Assembly: GCA_902475285.1 (NCBI GenBank) | Contig: CABRZA010000062.1 | Span: 1-13,605 of the forward strand | Length of the DNA: 13,605 bases | Source of the DNA: an uncultured Porphyromonadaceae bacterium | GTDB taxonomy: Bacteria > Bacteroidota > Bacteroidia > Bacteroidales > Muribaculaceae | Direction: 5' to 3' | In this document: positions 7,245 to 13,605 of the stretch, in pieces | Numbering within the stretch: position 1 is the stretch's first letter | How the letters are laid out: every line of letters starts with the position of its first letter | Made by a program: the position numbers and the translations under genes | The notes under the pieces: model-generated | What the model was told of the DNA's origin: nothing | The model's input: only the letters and a program-made list of their open reading frames with translations | Database searches by the model: none

Positions 7245-7273
7245 GCGTTTTTTCGGCTAATTTCTTACCTTTG
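7241..7273 (+). promoter_or_regulatory. Promoter for ispE
   Basis: TACCTTTG at 7266-7273 matches TAnnTTTG exactly; TTTA at 7241-7244, 21 bases upstream, matches three of four -33 bases. Predicted transcription start is near 7277-7281, with a leader of about 58 bases. It interlocks with the divergent -7 element at 7237-7244. Confidence 0.6.
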
Positions 7274-7293
7274 CAAATAATTTTGGCATAAAA

Positions 7294-7323
7294 ATGACAA
7301 AAACGCCAACAACAGCGACATAA
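7294..7323 (+). other. Possible nine-codon Thr-rich leader frame before ispE
   Basis: Inside the predicted ispE leader an ATG opens a frame encoding MTKTPTTAT, with a TAA at 7321-7323. Five of nine residues are Thr. The stop lies 13 bases before the ispE ATG, in another frame. No terminator/antiterminator pair is visible, so this may be a chance frame in an A-rich leader. Confidence 0.25.
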
Positions 7324-7336
7324 CTGACTGAAAATT

Positions 7337-8221
7337 ATGATAGTATTTCCCAACGCGAAAATAAACGTCGGCCTTCGCGTGCTTCGGCGTCGCAACGACG
7401 GATATCACGACATAGAGACGGCAATGATTCCCTTGCCATGGTGCGACGTCCTGGAGGTAGTACCTTCCGTCGAAGGCCGTACGAGCCTCACACTCGTGGG
7501 CGAAAGCAGTCTCAACGGAAGCGATACGTCGGACAACTTGGTGATGAAGGCGTTGCGGGCGCTCGAGCGGTATATTGGCCGCCAACTGCCTCCGCTCGAC
7601 ATATATTTGAGCAAGGTAATACCGACAGGCGCTGGCCTCGGCGGCGGCTCGGCCGATGCAACGTTCACACTTCGAGCCGTCGACGACCTTCTCGGCCTGG
7701 GCCTCGACCGCGATGAGATAGCCTCCGTAGCTTCAACGATAGGCGCCGACTGCGCCTTCTTTGCCTACAACGAGCCTATGCTCGCCGAAGGTATAGGCGA
7801 ACGCCTGACCAAAATTGACCTCCCTTGGCTCGACGATATCAGCATCGTGGTGGCCAAAAGTCGAAGCGAGGCTGTGTCGACCCGCGAAGCCTATGCCGGA
7901 GTGACGCCGCGCGAAATATCGGGAAGCGCCGAAGAGCGTCCCTTGGCAGAAATTCTTAAAGACCGACAGGGCTTGTCGGCACCAGGACTCGACAACGATT
8001 TCGAACCGTCGATTTTCCGACTGCGCCCCGATGTGGCGCGCCTTAAAGCCGTAATGCAGACTACTGCCCCGCTCTACTGCTCGATGAGCGGTTCGGGGTC
8101 GGCTGTCTTTGCTCTGTACGAAGGTGACAAAATGGCAGAAAATGCCCGACAGACCGTTGCCGCAGCCTTCCCCGACGCAGAAATTTTTATGGGTCGGCTC
8201 AGCTCCAAGTCCTTACAATGA
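7337..8221 (+). CDS. ispE: 4-diphosphocytidyl-2-C-methyl-D-erythritol kinase
   Basis: GHMP-family kinase that phosphorylates the 2-hydroxyl of CDP-methylerythritol with ATP, the fourth step of the MEP isoprenoid pathway, in the cytoplasm. At 294 residues it has the usual length. Landmarks: FPNAKINVGLRVL (4-16) with catalytic Lys8; the ATP-binding glycine loop PTGAGLGGGSADA (96-108); IGADCAFF (135-142) with catalytic Asp138; and the C-terminal GHMP motif MSGSGSAVFAL (250-260). The start is the ATG giving the conserved N-terminus; its promoter is at 7241-7273. The gene is a single transcription unit or the first of a unit running into grpE: the 97-base gap to grpE shows no terminator. It lies divergent from a cell-wall hydrolase gene, with no functional link evident beyond isoprenoid supply for undecaprenyl carriers. 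Confidence 0.96.
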   Translation: MIVFPNAKINVGLRVLRRRNDGYHDIETAMIPLPWCDVLEVVPSVEGRTSLTLVGESSLNGSDTSDNLVMKALRALERYIGRQLPPLDIYLSKVIPTGAGLGGGSADATFTLRAVDDLLGLGLDRDEIASVASTIGADCAFFAYNEPMLAEGIGERLTKIDLPWLDDISIVVAKSRSEAVSTREAYAGVTPREISGSAEERPLAEILKDRQGLSAPGLDNDFEPSIFRLRPDVARLKAVMQTTAPLYCSMSGSGSAVFALYEGDKMAENARQTVAAAFPDAEIFMGRLSSKSLQ

Positions 8222-8318
8222 ACGTTGTGGCTGATTATTTGTTATAAAAGCAGTATTCGGGGACATTTTAACATTGTTTGGCCGGATTTTTGCATTAAAC
8301 AAATCAAATCTTTGAACT

Positions 8319-8927
8319 ATGAGCAAAAATAAACAACATACAGATACAGCAGCCGAAACCGAGAAAAAGGAAAACACCGAAAAAGCCGAACAAGCCGAGA
8401 TACTCGACGTGACCGACGAAGCAGCAGCCGATGCGGAGACCGATACCGAAGCGCTCGCCGAGAATGCCCAACTTCAAAACGAGCTCGATGCAGCCCGTGA
8501 GGAAATCGAAAAAGAAAAAAAAGAATACCTCTTCCTGATGTCGGAATTCGAGAATTTCCGCCGCCGCGTCATGCGCGAGAAAGCGGAGATGATGAAGAAC
8601 GCCGGCGAAAAGGTCCTTGCCGGTCTGCTTCCTATTGTCGACGACATGGAGCGCGGCCTTGCTGCATCTGTCGGCGTCACCGATGCCAAGGCGCTGCACG
8701 AAGGCATGGAGCTGGTTTACCATAAACTTGTAAAGTATCTCGAATCGCAGGGTGTGCGCGCCATAGAGAGTACCGGCCTGGCTTTCGATGCCGAACTTCA
8801 CGAAGCCATAGCCACAATCCCAGCCCCGACACCCGAACAGAAAGGTATGGTAATCGACACCACACAAAAAGGATATACTATTAACGACAAAGTGCTTCGC
8901 CACGCCAAAGTGGTTGTAGGCGAATAA
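8319..8927 (+). CDS. grpE: Nucleotide exchange factor GrpE
   Basis: Releases ADP from DnaK and so drives the Hsp70 folding cycle. The 202-residue protein begins with a highly charged, Glu/Lys/Ala-rich disordered arm (1-45), followed by the long dimerisation helix (about 46-95, containing EYLFLMSEFENFRRRVMREK at 69-88), the four-helix part with LLPIVDDMERGL (103-114) and the C-terminal beta domain with FDAELHEAI (156-164) and KGYTINDKVLRHAKVVV (184-200). DnaJ follows after 17 bases, a typical co-chaperone pair; dnaK is not in the window. A possible weak promoter upstream is TTTG 8238-8241 with GACATTTT 8262-8269 at 20-base spacing, which matches only four of six -7 consensus positions. No CIRCE operator was seen, so heat-shock control is not demonstrated. 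Confidence 0.96.
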   Translation: MSKNKQHTDTAAETEKKENTEKAEQAEILDVTDEAAADAETDTEALAENAQLQNELDAAREEIEKEKKEYLFLMSEFENFRRRVMREKAEMMKNAGEKVLAGLLPIVDDMERGLAASVGVTDAKALHEGMELVYHKLVKYLESQGVRAIESTGLAFDAELHEAIATIPAPTPEQKGMVIDTTQKGYTINDKVLRHAKVVVGE

Positions 8928-8944
8928 GCCGGAAGGTCCGAGAT

Positions 8945-10105
8945 ATGGAACAGCAGAAAAGAGACTACTACGAAGTGCTTGGCGTGCCCCGCGATGCCAC
9001 ACCCGAACAAATAAAGAAAGCTTACCGCAAGAAAGCCGTGCAGTATCACCCCGATAAGAATCCCGGAGATAAGGACGCGGCCGAAAAGTTCATGGAGTGC
9101 GCCGAAGCCTACGACGTGCTTAGCGACGAGAAAAAACGCCAGCTCTACGACCAGTTCGGTCACGAGATGGGACCGCAGGGATTCCCGGGCGGCGGAGGTG
9201 GTTTCTCTGCCGAAGGCTTCGATATCAACGACTTCTTCTCGCGTCACGGCGACTTGAACGACTTTTTCGCCAGCTTCTTCGGTGGCGGTTTCAGCGGAGC
9301 TACCGGCGGACGTCGCGAGCAGCGGCAGCGCCGCGGCAACGATGTGCGCATCCGTGTGAAACTGTCGCTCGAAGACATAGCCAAAGGCGTCACCAAGACA
9401 CTCCGTGTACCGATATTCGTAGAATGTCAGTATTGCCACGGTACAGGAGCGAAAGACGGTGTGGCCATGGCCACATGCCCACAGTGCCACGGACAGGGTC
9501 GTATAATCACCGGCAATGGTTTCTTCCATCAGGAAGTGGTATGCCCGCAGTGCGACGGCACCGGTAAAATCGTCACCGAGCCCTGCCAGCACTGCCACGG
9601 TCAAGGTGTGGAACGCAAGGAACAGGAAGTGTCGTTCAACATCCCTGCCGGCATGGCCGACGGCAACGTGCTTAAATTGCGCGGCAAAGGCAATTACCCC
9701 AAGGGCGGCGGTGTTCCCGGCGACCTTCTGGTGGTGATAGAGGAAATAAAACACCCCGACCTCATCCGCGACGGTGCCGACGTGATTTACAATCTCATGC
9801 TCGACATTCCCACCGCCACCCTCGGCGGGAGTGTGGAGATACCCACCATCACGGGTCGTGCCCGCATCAATGTTCCGGCCGGCACACAGCCCGGCAAGGT
9901 ACTCCGTCTGCGCGGAAAAGGTCTTCCCGACCCGCAGACAGGCTCGACAGGCGACGAACTCATCAACATCATGGTGTTCGTTCCCGAGAAACTCACAGCC
10001 GAACAGCGCCAGACTTTCGAAAGTCTCCGCGGTCAGGCCAACATCACACCGTCGGCCGACGACAGTCGCCGCATTTTCTCGAGATTGAAACATATCTTTG
10101 ATTAA
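8945..10105 (+). CDS. dnaJ: Chaperone protein DnaJ (type I Hsp40)
   Basis: Delivers unfolded proteins to DnaK and stimulates its ATPase. The 386-residue protein has all type I parts in order: a J domain at about 5-70 with HPD at 35-37; a Gly/Phe-rich linker at about 72-131; a zinc-binding region with four CxxCxGxG repeats (Cys161/164, 178/181, 200/203, 214/217); and two beta-sandwich substrate domains to about 350, with RLRGKGLP (321-328), then the dimerisation tail. All zinc cysteines and the HPD triad are intact. The linker contains a paired motif, DINDFF (93-98) and DLNDFF (103-108). The start, 17 bases after grpE, gives the standard DYYEVLGV beginning. The gene ends 19 bases before a strong terminator, so grpE-dnaJ is one unit. 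Confidence 0.97.
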   Translation: MEQQKRDYYEVLGVPRDATPEQIKKAYRKKAVQYHPDKNPGDKDAAEKFMECAEAYDVLSDEKKRQLYDQFGHEMGPQGFPGGGGGFSAEGFDINDFFSRHGDLNDFFASFFGGGFSGATGGRREQRQRRGNDVRIRVKLSLEDIAKGVTKTLRVPIFVECQYCHGTGAKDGVAMATCPQCHGQGRIITGNGFFHQEVVCPQCDGTGKIVTEPCQHCHGQGVERKEQEVSFNIPAGMADGNVLKLRGKGNYPKGGGVPGDLLVVIEEIKHPDLIRDGADVIYNLMLDIPTATLGGSVEIPTITGRARINVPAGTQPGKVLRLRGKGLPDPQTGSTGDELINIMVFVPEKLTAEQRQTFESLRGQANITPSADDSRRIFSRLKHIFD

Positions 10106-10124
10106 GTACGGCAAAATATCCCAT

Positions 10125-10164
10125 ACTCTTCCGCCGACTGTTCCGGTCGACGGAAGAGTTTTTT
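10125..10164 (+). terminator. Rho-independent terminator of grpE-dnaJ
   Basis: The 14-base arms 10125-10138 and 10146-10159 are complementary with one C-A mismatch, around a 7-base loop. A run of six T (10159-10164) follows, the first base of which closes the stem. It begins 19 bases after the dnaJ stop. Confidence 0.9.
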
Positions 10165-10203
10165 GATTTTTAATGTTTTTTTCTAAACTGCAAGGCTTCA
10201 AAA

Positions 10204-10235
10204 CTTGTATAACTCACGGCAAAGCATTAATTTTG
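10204..10235 (+). promoter_or_regulatory. Promoter for the phosphohexomutase gene
   Basis: TAATTTTG (10228-10235) matches TAnnTTTG exactly; CTTG (10204-10207), 20 bases upstream, matches three of four -33 bases. Predicted start of transcription is near 10239-10243, with a leader of about 68 bases in which no structure was recognised. The promoter follows the dnaJ terminator, so the gene is expressed independently. Confidence 0.6.
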
Positions 10236-10308
10236 CCAATAAACAAGCGTTCGTGAAACTCCGATCCGACAAAACCGAATACTAATTTATAACATAACTG
10301 ATATAAAC

Positions 10309-12060
10309 ATGGCAAATAACGAACTTCTCGCGCAAGTGACAGCCAAGGCACAAAGCTGGCTCGACGATGCCGGCTACGATGCCGAAACCAAAGCCGAAGT
10401 GCGTCGCATGCTCGACGCCGAAGATAAGACCGAGCTCATCGAATCGTTCTACAAAGACCTCGAATTCGGAACAGGTGGTCTCCGCGGCATTATGGGCGCC
10501 GGCTCAAACCGCATGAACATCTACACCGTGGGCGCAGCCACACAAGGTCTTGCCAACTATCTTCACGAGGCTTTCCCCGACATGCCCCAAATCAGCGTGG
10601 TTGTAGGCCATGACGTGCGTCACAACTCCCGCAAATTCGCCGAAATCGTAGCCGATATTTTCTCAGCCAACGGCATCAAGGTATATCTCTTCGAGAATTT
10701 CCGTCCTACTCCCGAACTTTCGTTCGCCATCCGTGAACTGGGTTGCCAGAGCGGCGTGAACATCACGGCCTCGCACAATCCCAAGGAATACAACGGCTAT
10801 AAGGCATACTGGAGCGACGGTGCCCAAATCATCGCTCCCCACGACGTCAATATCATCGACAACGTCAACCGCATCAAGAGTGTGAGCGAGATAAAGTTCA
10901 AAGGTAATCCGGCCCTCATAGAGATTATCGGAGAAGACATGGACCGCCGCTTCCTCGAAGCCATCAAAGGCCTCTCGCTCGACCCCGAGGTAATCAAGCG
11001 TCACGCCGACCTCAAGATTGTCTACACTCCTATCCACGGCACAGGCGTGAAACTCGTACCCGACTCACTGCGCAACTACGGCTTCACCAACATCATTCAT
11101 GTTCCCGAGCAGGACATACCCTCGGGCGACTTCCCCACCGTGGATTCTCCCAACCCCGAGAATCCGTCGGCCATGGCCATGGCAATTGCAAAAGCCAAGG
11201 AAGTCAATGCCGACCTCGTTGTTGCCTCCGACCCCGACGCCGACCGCATCGGCTGCGTAATCCGCGACAACAACGGCGAATACCAGCTCATCAACGGCAA
11301 CCAGATAGTGATGATTCTCCTCAACTACATCATGCGCCGCAATCGTGAGCTCGGCCTCCTCAAAGGCAACGAGTATGTGGTAAAAACTATCGTCACCACC
11401 GAAACCATCAAGGCCATCGCCCACAACCAGAACGTGAAGATGTACGACTGCTACACCGGCTTCAAGTGGATAGCATCGGTAATCCGCGACCTCGAAGGCA
11501 CGATGCGCTACCTCGGCGGCGGCGAAGAAAGCTACGGCTTCCTGGCCGAAGACTTCTGCCGCGACAAGGACTCCGTATCGGCTATATCGCTGATGGCAGA
11601 AATCTGCGCCTGGGCCAAAGACCGCGGCATGGACTTCAACCAGATGCTTCAAGAAATATACCTCAACAACGGTTACAGCCACGAAGAAGGCATCTCGGTT
11701 GTACGTCCCGGCAAAACCGGCGCCGACGAAATTCAGCGCATGATGGTTGAGTTCCGCGCAAATCCGCCCAAAACTCTCGGCGGCAGCCCCGTAGTGACCG
11801 TCAAGGACTACCTCGACCTCAACTGCACCGACCTTGCCACCGGCAAGGTTGAAAAGATGGATTTCCCCGCCACATCCAACGTACTCCAATTCTTCACCGC
11901 CGACGGTTCGAAGGTGTCAATCCGTCCCTCGGGCACCGAGCCCAAAATCAAATTCTACATCGAAGTGCACGACACAATGGCATCGACCGACGACTACGAG
12001 CGTTGCAACGCCGCCGCCGCCGAGAAGATAGCCAACATCAAGAAAGACCTCGGTATCTGA
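10309..12060 (+). CDS. Phosphoglucomutase/phosphomannomutase (alpha-D-phosphohexomutase)
   Basis: Interconverts hexose-1-phosphate and hexose-6-phosphate (glucose and/or mannose) through a phosphoserine, linking glycolysis with sugar-nucleotide and glycogen synthesis in the cytoplasm. The 583 residues fit the long bacterial subfamily that includes Bacillus PgcA and is related to animal PGM2. The four domains show their marks: FGTGGLRGIMGAGSNRMN (53-70); the active-site loop TASHNPKEYNGYKAYW (153-168) with phosphorylated Ser155; the magnesium loop DPDADR (308-313); the sugar-binding loop GGGEESYG (403-410); and the phosphate-binding RPSGTEPK (539-546). All catalytic residues are present. The gene stands alone, with its own promoter and a strong terminator. 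Sugar preference cannot be settled from these motifs, so no gene symbol is given. Confidence 0.94.
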   Translation: MANNELLAQVTAKAQSWLDDAGYDAETKAEVRRMLDAEDKTELIESFYKDLEFGTGGLRGIMGAGSNRMNIYTVGAATQGLANYLHEAFPDMPQISVVVGHDVRHNSRKFAEIVADIFSANGIKVYLFENFRPTPELSFAIRELGCQSGVNITASHNPKEYNGYKAYWSDGAQIIAPHDVNIIDNVNRIKSVSEIKFKGNPALIEIIGEDMDRRFLEAIKGLSLDPEVIKRHADLKIVYTPIHGTGVKLVPDSLRNYGFTNIIHVPEQDIPSGDFPTVDSPNPENPSAMAMAIAKAKEVNADLVVASDPDADRIGCVIRDNNGEYQLINGNQIVMILLNYIMRRNRELGLLKGNEYVVKTIVTTETIKAIAHNQNVKMYDCYTGFKWIASVIRDLEGTMRYLGGGEESYGFLAEDFCRDKDSVSAISLMAEICAWAKDRGMDFNQMLQEIYLNNGYSHEEGISVVRPGKTGADEIQRMMVEFRANPPKTLGGSPVVTVKDYLDLNCTDLATGKVEKMDFPATSNVLQFFTADGSKVSIRPSGTEPKIKFYIEVHDTMASTDDYERCNAAAAEKIANIKKDLGI

Positions 12061-12080
12061 TTTCAGAGGTACTAAGAATG

Positions 12081-12121
12081 CAACACTCCGTACGGCGATC
12101 CGTACGGAGTGTTGATTTTTT
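12081..12121 (+). terminator. Strong rho-independent terminator of the phosphohexomutase gene
   Basis: The 15-base arms 12081-12095 and 12100-12114 are perfectly complementary around a CGAT loop, followed by six T (12116-12121). It starts 20 bases after the stop. The convergent oxidoreductase gene ends at 12139, so its transcript would also contain the hairpin, but on that strand no T run follows; strong termination is expected only for the plus strand. Confidence 0.93.
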
Positions 12122-12138
12122 ATGTGGTAGAGCGCGGG

Positions 12139-13512
12139 TCAACGGGCGTCGACGGCACGGAGTAGGCTTACGGCGTCGACATATGCGGCTATTGATGCAG
12201 CCACAGCGCGAGCATCGGACATAGCGTGGACAACCGTGGCCTGACAGCCGGCAACGTCGCCGCCGGCAAAGACACCCTTACGCGTCGTCATGCCATAGGG
12301 GTGCTCGCGGGTGATGACATATCCGTTTGCATCCACTTCGATACCCTCAGTAGTGCTCACTATACGCGAAGCCGGACGGCTGCCCACGGCAAGAATCACT
12401 TTGTTGCCGTCGACTTCCATTTGCCCACCCTCGGAATTTTCAAGTGTGACACGACACGGAGTTGAACCGATGGCAAAACATGTGGCATCGTTCGACAACG
12501 CCCCGTCGGCAGCTGTGAGATTGCCGACAACCTGCTTAGGAGTTAGCGGCTTAACCGCCGTTACCGACGTGTTCCACAAGAACTTGACACCTTCCGTTAC
12601 AGCGTCGTCGTACTCAGCACGGAGTGCGCTCATATGGCTTATGTCGCGGTGATACACTATTGTTACCTCGGAGGCATCCATGCGAAGAGCCGTACGGGCA
12701 GCATCGATAGCCGTATTGCCGCAACCTACAACAAAGACTTTGTCGCCCGGACTTACCGGAACTTCCTCACGAACAATCAAGCCTGCATTATAGAGACTCA
12801 CACGACGAAGGAAATATATAGCCTGGCGAACACAGTCGGAACCCACACCCTCTATGGGGAGCTTTTTGGGCTTGCCGGTGCCAGTGCCGATGAATATGGC
12901 ATCGAAACCGCGTTCGAAGAGCACGTCGATATTAACATCAGGTCCTATGGTCACTCCAGTATTGATATGCACTCCGAGCTGTCGGATCTTTTCAATCTCA
13001 CTGGCGACCACGCGCTTGGGCAGACGGTATTCGGGTATTCCGAACATGAGGACGCCCCCGGCTTCCGATTCCATTTCGAATATTTCTACATCGAAACCAC
13101 CGCGTGCGAGCTCTCCGGCAACGGTAAGGCCGGCAGGCCCGCTGCCTATTACAGCCACGCGTCCGCGGTCCTTCTGAACCAATGGCTGGCGGCTAAGGCA
13201 CATATCAGAGTCGAAATCGGCTATGAACTGTTCGAGGCGGCCGATGTTGATGTGCTGCCCTTTTTTCCCGAGTACGCAATTGCCCTCGCACTGCCGCTCA
13301 TGGGCGCATACGCGGCCGCACACGGCCGGGAGATTGCTCTTTGCGTTGATTATGCTCATGGCATTGCCGATGTTTCCCATCGAGAGCTCGTGAATCCAGT
13401 CGGGAATATCATTGCTCACGGGGCAGCCTTTCTTACACTGGGGCACTTTGCAATGAAGGCATCGCTTGGCTTCGGCTATTGCCTCGGCCATGGTATAGGT
13501 GTTCTCTTCCAA
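12139..13512 (-). CDS. GltD/NfnB-type NAD(P)-dependent FAD and Fe-S oxidoreductase
   Basis: Flavoprotein passing electrons between NAD(P)H, FAD and two 4Fe-4S clusters; relatives are the glutamate synthase small subunit (GltD), the NfnB/SudA subunit of ferredoxin:NADP oxidoreductase, and the N-terminal part of dihydropyrimidine dehydrogenase. Of 457 residues, 18-79 carry eight cluster cysteines in two groups (Cys18, 21, 26, 30 and Cys65, 69, 75, 79). FAD binding follows at GSGPAG (123-128), NADPH binding at GCGNTA (263-268), and the closing FAD contact at GVFAGGDV (413-420). The reading frame opens with TTG at 13512; the first ATG, at 13491, would remove seven residues (MEENTYT) that sit where relatives also have sequence before the EAxRCLxC motif, so TTG is preferred but unproven. 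No partner subunit is visible within the window, so the true electron acceptor stays open. Its own promoter was not recognised in the 93 bases upstream. Confidence 0.88.
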   Translation of the reverse strand: MEENTYTMAEAIAEAKRCLHCKVPQCKKGCPVSNDIPDWIHELSMGNIGNAMSIINAKSNLPAVCGRVCAHERQCEGNCVLGKKGQHINIGRLEQFIADFDSDMCLSRQPLVQKDRGRVAVIGSGPAGLTVAGELARGGFDVEIFEMESEAGGVLMFGIPEYRLPKRVVASEIEKIRQLGVHINTGVTIGPDVNIDVLFERGFDAIFIGTGTGKPKKLPIEGVGSDCVRQAIYFLRRVSLYNAGLIVREEVPVSPGDKVFVVGCGNTAIDAARTALRMDASEVTIVYHRDISHMSALRAEYDDAVTEGVKFLWNTSVTAVKPLTPKQVVGNLTAADGALSNDATCFAIGSTPCRVTLENSEGGQMEVDGNKVILAVGSRPASRIVSTTEGIEVDANGYVITREHPYGMTTRKGVFAGGDVAGCQATVVHAMSDARAVAASIAAYVDAVSLLRAVDAR

Positions 13513-13605
13513 GATATGAATGAGTTATGAATTGATTATCAAATACTTATTCAGTAGCTACAGGCCATTTGATAGATAAAACAAACTTTCTGTCAGATAC
13601 CGTAT

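Noticed and set aside
7234..7395. N-terminal extension of the NlpC/P60 protein up to 7395.
   Set aside because: It would overlap ispE and bury the lipoprotein signal peptide 50 or more residues inside the protein.
8273..8314. TTTG-containing words before grpE (8273-8280, 8285-8292, 8307-8314) as -7 elements.
   Set aside because: Each deviates from TAnnTTTG and none has a TTTG at 19-21 bases upstream.
8798..10201. A 467-codon minus-strand frame opposite dnaJ and the end of grpE.
   Set aside because: It is antisense to two unmistakable genes, runs through the dnaJ terminator and has no known motif.
11065..11889. A 274-codon minus-strand frame opposite the phosphohexomutase gene.
   Set aside because: Low-complexity Val/Ala/Gly-rich translation with no family likeness; a shadow of the sense gene.
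12634..13530. A 298-codon plus-strand frame opposite the oxidoreductase gene.
   Set aside because: It is antisense to a gene with intact Fe-S, FAD and NADPH motifs and has no recognisable domain.

Overview
The window reads as a chromosomal housekeeping segment from a member of the Bacteroidota, most likely the order Bacteroidales. Four intergenic regions carry the Bacteroidota sigma-factor signature: a -7 element matching TAnnTTTG, with a complete or near-complete -33 TTTG 20-21 bases upstream in three of them and a 3/4 match in the fourth. Shine-Dalgarno sequences are not evident before the starts. The coding DNA is visibly GC-rich (not counted exactly), which would suit a Muribaculaceae-like lineage; that family assignment is inference. 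No rRNA, tRNA, CRISPR array, insertion sequence or phage gene was seen.

Layout. (1) 57-3109: a promoter, then a three-gene ABC importer operon (lipoprotein binding protein, FecCD/BtuC-type permease, ATPase) for a metal chelate or corrinoid, ending in a weak terminator. (2) 3107-6518: promoter and leader hairpin, then topA overlapping by 4 bases an RluA-family pseudouridine synthase. (3) 6568-7233, minus strand: an NlpC/P60 cell-wall hydrolase lipoprotein, convergent with (2) and divergent from (4), with interlocked promoters between them. (4) 7266-8221: ispE of the MEP isoprenoid pathway, with a tiny Thr-rich reading frame in its leader. (5) 8319-10164: grpE-dnaJ, DnaK co-chaperones, closed by a strong terminator. 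(6) 10204-12121: a phosphohexomutase with its own promoter and a perfect 15-bp terminator hairpin. (7) 12139-13512, minus strand: a GltD/NfnB-type FAD and Fe-S oxidoreductase that appears to start at TTG. All gaps between genes are shorter than 300 bases.

How the genes relate. The three ABC genes clearly work together, as do grpE and dnaJ. The topA/pseudouridine synthase overlap suggests translational coupling rather than a shared pathway. The rest are independent housekeeping units. I found no convincing undescribed system. The points most worth checking are small: a Gln-less Q-loop in the ABC ATPase, the interlocked nlpC/ispE promoters with a nearly leaderless lipoprotein mRNA, the leader peptide-like frame before ispE, the topA leader hairpin, and a cysteine cluster in the NlpC/P60 lipoprotein.
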